Source of the DNA: Xylanibacillus composti
GTDB lineage: Bacteria > Bacillota > Bacilli > Paenibacillales > K13
DNA length: 64,000 bases
Direction: 5' to 3'
NCBI RefSeq assembly: GCF_018403685.1
Contig: NZ_BOVK01000011.1
Span: forward strand, 1-64,000
This document shows positions 8,696 through 17,149 of this stretch, piece after piece (the first letter of the stretch is position 1; each line of letters starts with the position of its first letter). Position numbers and translations under genes: made by a program. The notes below the pieces were generated by a model. The model was not told the origin of the DNA and did not search any database. It worked only from the letters and a program-made list of their open reading frames with translations.

Positions 8696-9682
8696 ATGAA
8701 AACCGTCATTGTAAGAAGAACTGTCCTTGTTTTGCTTGCCTTCTCCTTGATGATGGGCGGCAGCGTATTTGCCTTTTCGGACCTGCCCCAAGGAGAGAGC
8801 CGACAAAAACTGGAGGAGCTGAAACGAATGGGCATTATCAGCGGAACGGGTGACGGCCGCTTCCAGCCTGATGGCGAGCTAACCAATGCGCAAGCCATTG
8901 CCATGCTGATCAAAGGCTTTGATCTGTCGTGGGCCCGCGTGCAATTCGAGCAAGGCAAAGAAGTTTCCTATGACAATGTTGCAGCGGATGCCTGGTATGC
9001 AGAAAGCTTCGAGCTTGCCGCTCATTATGGCTTCGAGCTGCCTAGCGACATCGATCCGAATGCAGTGATTAGCAAAGCCGCCTATGTCCACTACCTGCAC
9101 CGGGCATTGGAGCTGCAAGGGCCATTCCCGGTTACAAAGATGTATTTCATGATTGAGGATGAGGACGATATCGAGGAAGCCTACAAGAACAGCATCCAGA
9201 TCATGCTGAACGCACGCCTCATCTCACTCGACGAGAAGCAGCATTTTTATCCGACTCAGCCTATTACCCGTCTGGAAGCCGCAGTTCTGCTCTATGACAG
9301 CTTGTCGCTCGTGCGCGAACGCCAGGAGTTCGAAGACAGCCTGCAGCAGCCGGAAGAAGGAGAGGAGCCAACCCTCCCAATTGTCCAAGAGCCGGTGGAA
9401 GAGAAGCCGCTGAGCATTGAGGATGATGCAAGCCATACCATCGTGCCGGTCAATGAGGAAGTCAACAAAGTGATCGTCGATTGGGGAACGAAGCCTCATC
9501 CTGGCTATGGTATCGCCATTGCAGGCATTGTATTCGAGGGAGACAAGGCCATCATTCAGTATGACCGTCTCTATCCAGACCCGGACAGCATGTATCCGCA
9601 GGTTATCGCCTATCCGAAAGCAGAAACGTTTGTGTCCAGCGCCTATACAATTGAGCTTGAAGAAGTCAATACGGAAGATTAA
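8696..9682 (+). CDS. secreted SLH-domain protein with a PrcB-like C-terminus
   Basis: This roughly 328-residue protein has an N-terminal signal peptide (positive start, hydrophobic core, likely cleavage after SVFA). S-layer homology motifs follow: FSDLP with FQPDGELTNAQAIAMLIKGF, a middle copy, and FYPTQPITRLEAAVLLYDSL. SLH domains bind pyruvylated cell-wall polymers, so it is held on the cell surface. An acidic linker (EEGEEPTLP) leads to a domain starting WGTKPHPGYGIAIAG, which resembles PrcB_C domains of protease-complex subunits. GGTGG fits the ATG at 8696 better than one at 8687. A strong terminator follows. Confidence 0.85.
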   Translation: MKTVIVRRTVLVLLAFSLMMGGSVFAFSDLPQGESRQKLEELKRMGIISGTGDGRFQPDGELTNAQAIAMLIKGFDLSWARVQFEQGKEVSYDNVAADAWYAESFELAAHYGFELPSDIDPNAVISKAAYVHYLHRALELQGPFPVTKMYFMIEDEDDIEEAYKNSIQIMLNARLISLDEKQHFYPTQPITRLEAAVLLYDSLSLVRERQEFEDSLQQPEEGEEPTLPIVQEPVEEKPLSIEDDASHTIVPVNEEVNKVIVDWGTKPHPGYGIAIAGIVFEGDKAIIQYDRLYPDPDSMYPQVIAYPKAETFVSSAYTIELEEVNTED

Positions 9683-9736
9683 TCATTGGATACACCATTT
9701 GCCATCGGAACATCCGACAGGCAGCGTATAACAGAA

Positions 9737-9769
9737 GAACCCCTCCCGTACTTTTGCGGGGAGGGGTTC
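9737..9769. terminator. bidirectional terminator between SLH and DinB genes
   Basis: GAACCCCTCCC (9737-9747) pairs perfectly with GGGAGGGGTTC (9759-9769). It lies between two convergent genes, 54 bases from one stop and 7 from the other, and can serve both. Confidence 0.75.
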
Positions 9770-9776
9770 CTTCCGT

Positions 9777-10256
9777 TCATGCCGAAAGCAGCTTCTCCAG
9801 ATGCTTTTCAATCTGCTGACGATGGTGACGGTCATGACCGGTGAAATCCTCCATCAAGAGCAGCAGCGTCTGCTCGCTTGTATTGATGAGGAAAGTTCGC
9901 TGAAATTCCTCTTCACTCTTGTTCTGCAAATACGAGATGATCTGGCTTCGAATTTCTATGGACTCTGCGATCAGCGTTTGGATAGAGGCTTCTTCACGCG
10001 CATATTGCGCCGCTATCCCGTTCACCATTTCGAAATCGCTGAATTCCGGGCATTCGATAGCAGCGCCTTCAGATACATTGGGGAATATATCGTGCAGCAG
10101 CACGCGGTCCCAATACAATAAGTGGCCGATAATCTCTGCGCACGTCCACTTGCCCGGTCCGACAGGCGTCCGAAAAGCTTGTTCGTCCAAGCTGCTCAAT
10201 CCCTCCAGCCAAGGGATATATTGTTCGTATTGTTGGATAAGTTCTTGTTTAGTCAC
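9777..10256 (-). CDS. DinB-like metal-binding four-helix protein
   Basis: A 159-residue protein of the DinB/YfiT superfamily: KWTCAEIIGHLLYWDRVLL carries the first His, and FTGHDRHHRQQIEKH carries the metal-binding His cluster near the C-terminus. Members include thiol-dependent transferases, but most are uncharacterised. I chose the GTG at 10256 (VTKQELIQQYEQY), where homology-like sequence begins and which follows GGGG. The longer frame upstream has composition unlike a DinB N-terminus. Its function in this organism is not shown by context. Confidence 0.75.
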   Translation of the reverse strand: MTKQELIQQYEQYIPWLEGLSSLDEQAFRTPVGPGKWTCAEIIGHLLYWDRVLLHDIFPNVSEGAAIECPEFSDFEMVNGIAAQYAREEASIQTLIAESIEIRSQIISYLQNKSEEEFQRTFLINTSEQTLLLLMEDFTGHDRHHRQQIEKHLEKLLSA

Positions 10257-10618
10257 TTGCACCCCGATCACTCCAGCCTGCTTTTCGCAGCAATATTGTT
10301 CTGTGTCTGTCCCCCAGTAGCCAAGTGCCGGAAACCAAAACCGCCCCTTCACACGAAAAAAAGCTCCTAAACACGCCGGTCGCCGTTTCGGCAAGCGGCG
10401 CATTTCTATCTGTTATTTATTAGGGTAATACAGCCCGGCGCTATCCGTCAACGCCAAATTGCCGGGATTTTCGCAATGACACGCCATCGGCGGAAGCCTG
10501 TTCCAGAAAGGAACAATCCCCCGGTTAATCCGACAAAATATTGCAAATGACGATATGGTCAAACGGTAAGAGAACTAGTGCAAGCTCTGTTGCCTGGGAT
10601 GTCATGAGAACGAAAAAA
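10257..10618. other. intergenic stretch without a clear gene
   Basis: Between the DinB start and the tRNA terminator I see no frame with start signal and credible protein. It should hold the DinB promoter, but no clear -35/-10 pair stands out. Confidence 0.5.
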
Positions 10619-10649
10619 CCCCACCGCAAGCTTAACGCCTGCAGTGGGG
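10613..10649 (-). terminator. terminator of the tRNA transcript
   Basis: CCCCACCGCAAGC (10619-10631) and GCCTGCAGTGGGG (10637-10649) form a stem with one mismatch and a 5-nt loop. On the minus strand it is followed by six T. It lies 48 bases past the second tRNA, as expected for an intrinsic terminator of the pair. Confidence 0.8.
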
Positions 10650-10696
10650 AGTTATGTTGAGACTTACCCATGCTTCCTCTCAAGGGTGATGGGTGA

Positions 10697-10770
10697 TGGG
10701 CCCTGAGGGACTCGAACCCCCGACCAATCGGTTATGAGCCGACCGCTCTAACCAACTGAGCTAAAGGCCC
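10697..10770 (-). tRNA. tRNA with CAT anticodon, probably tRNA-Ile2
   Basis: The 74-nt gene (CCA not encoded) has a complete cloverleaf: acceptor GGGCCTT paired with AGGGCCC and discriminator A, the D-loop TAGCTCAGTTGGTTAGAGC, anticodon loop CTCATAA and T-loop GTTCGAGTC. The CAT anticodon could be elongator Met or Ile2. The GGGCC acceptor and the CTCATAA loop resemble known Ile2 genes, which need lysidine modification by TilS to read AUA. It is co-transcribed with the initiator tRNA 23 bases upstream. Confidence 0.9.
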
Positions 10771-10793
10771 CCGACGCACTTGTGAAGCAAGTA

Positions 10794-10867
<74 letters not shown>

Positions 10868-10979
10868 TCGTATCAAAGCCGGCGAATGAGGTTTCCTTCG
10901 AATCAGAATCCCATTTCGGCGACAAAGATAACTATACACCATCAGGGCAGAGAAAGTCAAGTATTTTTTCTCCTAGTGG

Positions 10980-11144
10980 TCACAGGCTGTAGCGAACACC
11001 GAAACGACCGCGCTTGGACCGGAAAATTTCCACTTCCTCCGGACATTCGTAGCCGTAGATCCACCAATCCTCTTGCATGCGCTTGGCCAAGCAGCCAGCT
11101 TGAAATTTGCTGTCATACAGACGCATCCAATAGATCCATCTCAT
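10980..11144 (-). CDS. small hypothetical protein, 54 residues
   Basis: An ATG at 11144 preceded by GAGGTG opens a 54-codon frame ending in TGA at 10982-10980. The protein is rich in Trp, Tyr and charged residues (MRWIYWMRLYDSKFQAGCLA near the start, then EDWWIYGYECPEEVEIF and RYSL). It has neither signal peptide nor membrane segment. Good ribosome-binding site, codon usage like the neighbours and protein-like composition argue that it is real. I do not recognise the family. It lies between the tRNA pair and the PgpA-like gene on the same strand. Confidence 0.6.
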   Translation of the reverse strand: MRWIYWMRLYDSKFQAGCLAKRMQEDWWIYGYECPEEVEIFRSKRGRFGVRYSL

Positions 11145-11218
11145 GTCTGTTCACCTCGAAGCGGAGTTCTATCCGTTAGCGTACCCCATTCCGCTTCGGA
11201 TTAGACACACTTGCGAAG

Positions 11219-11761
11219 CTAACTGGCATTCTCCTCCGCTTTGCTCGCGGCGGCCTCGCGCTCTTCCAAGTCGCGCGTATGATGCGCTATGCGGCTTGAA
11301 GCAGATGCCGCGATGCTTGCGACCAGATCATCCAGGAAGGTATGAACCCCCTTGCCGATCTTCGTATCGAGCTTCTTGATAATGCCTACTTTGTGTTTGT
11401 CGAGATGACCGAACGTGGTGACCCCAATGCTGCCATAACCCAGAACGGAGCCGAGCGCCAATGTCTCGTCACAGCCGAACAGGCTTTCATCTGTCTCGAT
11501 GATCGATTGCAGCGGCTCGGAGAGCATGCCTTTCTCCGCCAGGATATCCAGTTCTATGCCAACAAGCAGCGCATGCTGCATTTCTCTCTTCTCAAGCACT
11601 TTATTGACGGAATGCACACAAGTCTCTATTGTGAGATCGTCACTGTATGGAGATTGCATCTCATGCACAATATAAGCGATATCTTCGACTGTTACCCCTC
11701 TGGCTGCCAGTTTCTCCATGACAGCATTCTTCACTTCCGTACTGTGTACTCTGCGCTTCAT
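11219..11761 (-). CDS. PgpA-family protein (YutG-like)
   Basis: This 180-residue protein matches the Gram-positive phosphatidylglycerophosphatase A-related family (YutG of Bacillus, LtrC of Listeria). Signature segments are RGVTVEDIAYIVHEMQ, LGYGSIGVTTFGHLDKHK and GVHTFLDDLVASIAA near the C-terminus. In Gram-positive members the catalytic role in phosphatidylglycerol synthesis is assumed rather than shown for all. The ATG at 11761 is preceded by GGAAGGGAG; a slightly earlier ATG overlaps that site. An acidic, Ala-rich tail ends the protein. Confidence 0.85.
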   Translation of the reverse strand: MKRRVHSTEVKNAVMEKLAARGVTVEDIAYIVHEMQSPYSDDLTIETCVHSVNKVLEKREMQHALLVGIELDILAEKGMLSEPLQSIIETDESLFGCDETLALGSVLGYGSIGVTTFGHLDKHKVGIIKKLDTKIGKGVHTFLDDLVASIAASASSRIAHHTRDLEEREAAASKAEENAS

Positions 11762-11845
11762 CCTGATCGCTCCCTTCCTCATCTACCTGCAAGCTAATTA
11801 TAACATGGAAAGACTATGAATACGGCATGTGGGGGAAAATAGCAA

Positions 11846-11878
11846 TGCTCCCTTGCCATATTATGGAGCAAGGGAGCA
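11846..11878 (-). terminator. terminator of the export-type ABC operon
   Basis: TGCTCCCTTGC (11846-11856) pairs perfectly with GCAAGGGAGCA (11868-11878) around an 11-nt loop, 22 bases past the stop of the solute-binding protein. On the minus strand a T-rich run (TTGCTATTTT) follows. Confidence 0.8.
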
Positions 11879-11899
11879 CCACTTCAGAGGAGAGCTTGC

Positions 11900-13369
11900 C
11901 TAGAACGGCATAACCTCTACCCCGCCTGAGTTATCCATACTTTCTCTCATGCGCTGCAGCGCTTGCTCACCTTCAACCGCCCATTCCTGCAGAGCCTGGC
12001 GAATGTCTTTGTCGCCATCTATTACTTCTTGGAATTTGCGGGAACCGAGATCCTGGATTTCCCAATAATTCGGAACCCTGCGCCAGATATCGTTGTTTAC
12101 CGTGCTTGGCGCCGGCATCAGATGAAAGAAAGCTTCAATGTTGTAATTTTCGCCAGGATGCGGCTTGATGTACGATTTGCGCGAAACCATGTTATAGGAG
12201 CTGCGCGCCTTCAGCTCCGCCCATTCCGGACCGTTGATAAACTTGATAAAATCCCATGCATCCTCGGAGTTTTGCGCATTGGCGGTGATGCCCATAATCG
12301 GGTCCATATACATCGAACCGCCCACGTTGCCGACTTCCGGATGAATCGGGAGTGTCACGACATCCCAGTCAATGGCATTATAGCCTTCGATCGTATCGGC
12401 ATTGCGATTTGCATCGATCAGTTCGTTCAAATTGCCATAGCTCATCGGAACCATCGCTACGCGGCCCATGAGGAAGTTGTTGCCTTCGAATGGAGACGGA
12501 GTCCGCGGTTGACTGTAATCCGGAGCGTCCGGCACAATTTTTTTCGTTTTCAAGTCCAGCATGGTTTGCCATACGCGCTCCCAACCATCCGAATCTACCA
12601 TCAGCCGCTCGTAATTCTCATCGAACAAGCTGAGCTGAAGCGGATCGGTGTACAGGCTCATTTCATACATGAGACTATCCCCATACGAATAGGTGCTGAA
12701 GGAGAACCCGTATTTGCGCTCCTGCCCTTCTCCGTAAGACACCCGCTCTGCCAGCGCGAACACCTCATCCCAACTCATGCCGTCTGTCGGGAATTCCACA
12801 CCGCGCTCTGTGAACAGCTGCTTGTTGTACACCAATGCCGAAGAGGAGAATGTCGGCGCCAGCGCATAGAGCTGGTTGTTGCCGAGACTCTTGAGACCGT
12901 CGATCACCGCCGGCACAAAATCGCTGGTATCGAACTGGTCGTTCTGGATGTAAGAGTCCAGCGGCGACAGCAGATTTTCGTCGATCAGCATGCCAAGCTC
13001 GTCGTAACTCACCATGACAATATCCGGAGGGTTAGGCCCTTCAATCAGCTTCTTCATTTCTTCCACGGGATCCGGCTCATTATCCGGATTGTAAGGATCG
13101 CTGGAATAGCGGCGAGAACTGTAGTCAATCGCATGAACAAATTCGATATCTATGTTGTCATGAGTAAATTCATACAAGTCCGTGTATTGCGTCTTTAAGT
13201 AGTCGGATTGACTGCTGTCCCCGTACATGACGGCTATGCGCAGTACACGTGTTTCGTTGCTCTCTGTGGCATTCCCGCCCGTACAAGCAGCCAGAATAGA
13301 AAGCAAGAGTGACAGCGCAATGGCAACCGTCGCAATCTTGCGGGCTCCTCTTCTATTAGTTGTCGTCAT
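11900..13369 (-). CDS. extracellular solute-binding lipoprotein (family 1 type)
   Basis: This 489-residue protein starts with a lipoprotein signal peptide (lipobox LLSILAAC, Cys about residue 29) and shows the fold pattern of family 1 sugar-binding proteins: DIVMVSYDELGMLIDENLLSPL, YALAPTFSSSALVYNKQLF, and EDAWDFIKFINGPEWA. Such proteins normally serve importers, yet here the gene overlaps an export-type ATPase gene by 14 bases and ends a MacB-like operon; no importer permease of the MalFG type is present. It may deliver a ligand to, or sense it for, the exporter. The start ATG is preceded by GAGGGG. Confidence 0.85.
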   Translation of the reverse strand: MTTTNRRGARKIATVAIALSLLLSILAACTGGNATESNETRVLRIAVMYGDSSQSDYLKTQYTDLYEFTHDNIDIEFVHAIDYSSRRYSSDPYNPDNEPDPVEEMKKLIEGPNPPDIVMVSYDELGMLIDENLLSPLDSYIQNDQFDTSDFVPAVIDGLKSLGNNQLYALAPTFSSSALVYNKQLFTERGVEFPTDGMSWDEVFALAERVSYGEGQERKYGFSFSTYSYGDSLMYEMSLYTDPLQLSLFDENYERLMVDSDGWERVWQTMLDLKTKKIVPDAPDYSQPRTPSPFEGNNFLMGRVAMVPMSYGNLNELIDANRNADTIEGYNAIDWDVVTLPIHPEVGNVGGSMYMDPIMGITANAQNSEDAWDFIKFINGPEWAELKARSSYNMVSRKSYIKPHPGENYNIEAFFHLMPAPSTVNNDIWRRVPNYWEIQDLGSRKFQEVIDGDKDIRQALQEWAVEGEQALQRMRESMDNSGGVEVMPF

Positions 13370-14252
13370 TCGTATTCCCCTCCAATAGTTTGGGAGAGCG
13401 GATCAAAATCTTCTCTCCGTCAAATTCCATTGATGCCTTGTTGTCAATCTGAAGCGCGGCCAGGAAATCCTTCGGTACTTGCAGTCGGCCTGCACGGTCG
13501 ACGACCACATATTCCTCATGCACATCCTGCATTTTATGATTGCCCGGTGCGCTTAAATCCAGATTCGGGTTGCGCTTGACAAATTCGGTGCTGGTCAATC
13601 CGTCCCGGATGGCTACAACGCGATCCACCTTGCTGGCCAATGACAGGTCATGGGTAACGATTACGATCGTTACGCCCAGTTCCCGATTCATGCGTCGGAA
13701 AATATCCATGATCATGTCGCAGGTTTGCGTATCGACTGAGCCTGTGGGCTCGTCGGCCAGCAGCATCTGCGGGCGGTTCGCAAGCGAGATTGCAATGGCC
13801 ACACGCTGCTGCTCTCCGCCGGAAAGCTGATGCAGCTTGTTGTGCATCCGATGGCCCAAGCCTACCCACTCCAGCAGCTGCCTGGCATATTGCTTGTCAT
13901 AGTTGCCGCTTAACAGCATCGGCATCTCGACATTTTCAATCGCGGTCAAATACGGCAGCAAATTACGGGCATTGTTCTGCCAGATGAAGCCCACGGTCTT
14001 GCGCTTGTATTCAACCAATTGCTCGTCGGTGATCTTCAGCAAATTCCATTCGCCGACGCGCACCTGACCGGCAGAAGGGCGGTCCAGACCGCCCAAAATG
14101 TTCAGCAAGGTAGACTTGCCGCTGCCGCTGTTGCCAATGATGGCCATCATTTCGCCTTTTTTCACCTGAATATTCAAGCCTTGAAGGGCGACTACCTCGA
14201 TGTTGTCGCTTTTGAAAATCTTCACTAATCCTTCGCATTCGATCATGGTCAT
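13356..14252 (-). CDS. MacB/LolD-type ABC ATPase with AbrB-like C-terminal domain
   Basis: The 298-residue protein has a full ATPase: Walker A GNSGSGKST (40-48), signature LSGGEQQ (143-149), Walker B LLADEPT (164-170) and H-loop H201. This fits the LolD/MacB group that powers FtsX-type permeases. Residues about 247-286 (YVVVDRAGRLQVPKDFL, LQIDNKASMEFDGEKILI) look like a swapped-hairpin AbrB/SpoVT domain, normally a DNA-binding or dimerisation module. Its start overlaps the permease stop as ATGA. The tail may dimerise the ATPase or couple it to regulation; that is inference. Confidence 0.9.
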   Translation of the reverse strand: MTMIECEGLVKIFKSDNIEVVALQGLNIQVKKGEMMAIIGNSGSGKSTLLNILGGLDRPSAGQVRVGEWNLLKITDEQLVEYKRKTVGFIWQNNARNLLPYLTAIENVEMPMLLSGNYDKQYARQLLEWVGLGHRMHNKLHQLSGGEQQRVAIAISLANRPQMLLADEPTGSVDTQTCDMIMDIFRRMNRELGVTIVIVTHDLSLASKVDRVVAIRDGLTSTEFVKRNPNLDLSAPGNHKMQDVHEEYVVVDRAGRLQVPKDFLAALQIDNKASMEFDGEKILIRSPKLLEGNTNDDN

Positions 14253-17149
14253 CGCTCCTCTCCCATTTTAACCGCCTGATGCACACGCAGTCTGCGAATA
14301 TGCATAAACAAGAGAGCGGCGCCGGTCAGCATCATGAAGGCTACGACAATATAGATGTTCATCGTATCCTGCGAATTGAACACGACCTGGAATGGCGGCA
14401 CCTGCCTTCTGGCATCCTCGGTGGTCTGCAAGAATGGCAGATACAAATAACTGGCCGCTTTGCCAATCAGCACGCCGAGAATAATGGACAGCCCGGCGGT
14501 GAACACCTGCTCCAGCAAGAGCATGCCGGTCAGCTGACGCCGTGACAAGCCCATGGCGCGAAGCACCCCGAACTGAACCAAGCGGCTGGAAAGATTAAAG
14601 AACCAGTACAGCAAATAACCGATGAAGGATACGAGTACCGAAACCAGGAAGCCCAAGCTCAAAATCCCGAATACGCCTCCGCGCGACGGGAGCCGCTGCT
14701 GCTGGGCGAGCTCGATCCGAACATCCTTGATATTCGTCAGCTCAATGTCCTTCTCCACCAGTTCCTCCAGCATAGGCGTCAGAAGCGCGCCATCCTGCAT
14801 CTTGATCCACACTTCGTAAGGAATCAAAGGAATTTGATCGTACACATAATCCAGATTCACTATGAAAAATGGCTCGTTCTGCGGGTAGAGAGAAGGCCAG
14901 TAGGGAATCGTTCCGACTACGACGAATTCAATCGCCTGCTGCTCCACCGCAATCGTCATAATATCGCCTGGCTCCAACAGGTGCCTCTCCGCGAAATTTT
15001 GCGGAATCAGCACAGCCTGCTCATACATGCCAAGCAGATTCAAGTATATGTTCTGATGATGGGGAAGCAGATTACTGTCCCGGAACCAGCCAACCTTCGC
15101 GAAATCGACGTTGTCTACTCCCATCAGCACACCTTGCCCGGCTGTCCGGCCGCTTACTACGGCATTGCCTTTCGTTTTGAGAACGCGGGCTGCGCTCTCC
15201 ACGCCAACGGCTTCCTTGAAGATTTCAAACGGCGGTTCTGCGAAACGAATCGTAGGCGGCGGTCCGCTCGGTGCACCCGGACTTCCAGGCGGCTGCTGTC
15301 CGCCACCGCCACCGCCGCCGCTTCCTCCATCCTCACCGTTGCCCCCGGAAGGCGGCGGTTGCCGCGGCTGCACTTCGGCGAATCCTTCCCAGACAGGCTG
15401 CAGCACGACGTCCGTACCGTACTCGTAAAGCGTGCGTTCTGTCGAGTTCAAATCAATCGTCCGCGCCGACGAAGAGTTGTATACCCCGAGACCGAGTGTC
15501 AGAATCAACAACAGCATCAAGGGATAGTACGCTTTGGCCGAGCGCGACAGCTGCGTCAGGGTCAAGTAAGCCGGTAGCGGCAGGAACCAGCGCCCCAGCA
15601 AATTGACTAACCGCAGAAGCCATGGGAACAATCTTAAGAAGAACAGCCCCAATGAGAATATCGTCAATGCCGGGACGAAAAACAGCAAGGGCTGAACTTG
15701 CAGCTGGTCGCTGCTCAATCCGGCCTGCGATGTAAGGATCTGGCGTTCATTGAACAAATACCAGCCGTAACCGGACAAAGCGATCAGCAGAACGTCCAGA
15801 TACCAGCGCATCCACAGCGGTTTGCGGTCCGAACGGGCCATTTGCTGGCGCAATCCGACTATGGAGCTGCGCGCATAAATAATTGCCGGAATCAGGCTTG
15901 CAGCCAGCGCGATGACAACTGCTGCCACACCGTACAAAATGATCGACATGTCCACATCGACAGGGATCGACTTGCGATCCACGAACGAGAGGAATCCGTT
16001 CGAGGAGCCAATGCTCTTAGCCATGAACCAGCCAAGCATCGGCCCGATGACAAGGGCGACTCCTCCAAGTATCAAGCCTTCCAGCGTATAAATCCAGATG
16101 ATCTGTCTGGTGCTCGCACCGCGACTTCGCAAGACGGCGATATCGCTGCGCTGGCGCTCCAGTGTCTGACGGGAATTCATCGTTATGTAATAGAACACCA
16201 TAGCGATCATCGGAACGGCTAGCGTGAACAGCAAAGTCTGCAGTTGAAGACTTAGCCGCTTGAAGTCTTGCAGCATGTCCTTGAAGGACAGATCCACCCG
16301 CGTGTTGCGGAGCAGCTGGTACACATCAATATTCATGCGATCAAGCGTCCGCGTCAGCGGAGTCAATTGACTTGTCTGGATATCTCTCAAATCAAAATTA
16401 TAATACCAGAGTCCCGTATCCAGCGGAATGTTCATCTCTTGCATGAGCTGATCCTTCATCACCTTCTCGCTGATCAGGAACGCATTCATGTAGCCGTCCA
16501 AGCCCTGGAACCAGTACGCGTCATACGGCGATTCCGGATCCTTCGGCTCGAACGATCCGACAACCTTTACTTTTAATGGAGCCTGGCCCGGCGCATTGAC
16601 GGGATAGTAGAATTCGTCTCCAACCCGGAAATAGTTCCGGTACATGGACTCATCCAGTACAATCGCCTCAATGACTCCATCCTCAATCTGGTCGCTGTAC
16701 ATGACACCGTTGTTCACTTCAATCCGGTCTTCGAGCCCGGTAAGCGACATCAGTGACATTTGTCTGCGAATGCTGGCATCCACCTGCTCGGTGTCTACTG
16801 GAGATATCCGGCTGTTGCGCAGCTGTGTCAAGCTGACATAGTTGTGAACCGGAAATCCGATGTCGGCACTCACTTTTTCTTCAATGTACTGGTCGACGGC
16901 CTCGTAGGACTCCATATCAGGCGAATCCGAACCGACGGTTTGATAACGGAATAGTAGAGAGCCCGCAGGCAATCCCGCATTGCGCTCCTGCAGCGACTCC
17001 GAGACGACCCGCTTCAACGAGCCGTTGGCATACATCGGGATGCTCGTGGTGAATGCTACCGCCAGCACTAGCGCGCCAAGGGTGCTTAGCGTCAGCCAGC
17101 GGTTGTTCCACATCTTGCGGAACAAAAAGCGTATCATCGGCAATTTCAT
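14249..17149 (-). CDS. large FtsX/MacB-type ABC permease
   Basis: The protein is 966 residues long, about twice a MacB permease core. It opens with one membrane segment (about 18-38), then a large outside domain, then groups of segments (about 310-440 and 450-560). A second outside domain contains a Pro/Gly linker (PPPSGGNGEDGGSGGGGGGG), and three final segments include RLVQFGVLRAMGLSRRQLTG, an FtsX signature. There are thus two FtsX-like halves in one chain, like DUF-type YtrF/BceB relatives. The start shares one base with the adaptor stop (TAATG). The substrate is unknown. Confidence 0.85.
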   Translation of the reverse strand: MKLPMIRFLFRKMWNNRWLTLSTLGALVLAVAFTTSIPMYANGSLKRVVSESLQERNAGLPAGSLLFRYQTVGSDSPDMESYEAVDQYIEEKVSADIGFPVHNYVSLTQLRNSRISPVDTEQVDASIRRQMSLMSLTGLEDRIEVNNGVMYSDQIEDGVIEAIVLDESMYRNYFRVGDEFYYPVNAPGQAPLKVKVVGSFEPKDPESPYDAYWFQGLDGYMNAFLISEKVMKDQLMQEMNIPLDTGLWYYNFDLRDIQTSQLTPLTRTLDRMNIDVYQLLRNTRVDLSFKDMLQDFKRLSLQLQTLLFTLAVPMIAMVFYYITMNSRQTLERQRSDIAVLRSRGASTRQIIWIYTLEGLILGGVALVIGPMLGWFMAKSIGSSNGFLSFVDRKSIPVDVDMSIILYGVAAVVIALAASLIPAIIYARSSIVGLRQQMARSDRKPLWMRWYLDVLLIALSGYGWYLFNERQILTSQAGLSSDQLQVQPLLFFVPALTIFSLGLFFLRLFPWLLRLVNLLGRWFLPLPAYLTLTQLSRSAKAYYPLMLLLILTLGLGVYNSSSARTIDLNSTERTLYEYGTDVVLQPVWEGFAEVQPRQPPPSGGNGEDGGSGGGGGGGQQPPGSPGAPSGPPPTIRFAEPPFEIFKEAVGVESAARVLKTKGNAVVSGRTAGQGVLMGVDNVDFAKVGWFRDSNLLPHHQNIYLNLLGMYEQAVLIPQNFAERHLLEPGDIMTIAVEQQAIEFVVVGTIPYWPSLYPQNEPFFIVNLDYVYDQIPLIPYEVWIKMQDGALLTPMLEELVEKDIELTNIKDVRIELAQQQRLPSRGGVFGILSLGFLVSVLVSFIGYLLYWFFNLSSRLVQFGVLRAMGLSRRQLTGMLLLEQVFTAGLSIILGVLIGKAASYLYLPFLQTTEDARRQVPPFQVVFNSQDTMNIYIVVAFMMLTGAALLFMHIRRLRVHQAVKMGEER

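Noticed and set aside
11963-13198. 411-codon plus-strand frame opposite the solute-binding protein
   Set aside because: The minus-strand protein has a clear lipobox and family pattern. The opposite frame is a compositional shadow.
15111-15428. Proline-rich plus-strand frame
   Set aside because: It is the antisense of the Gly/Pro linker in the large permease.
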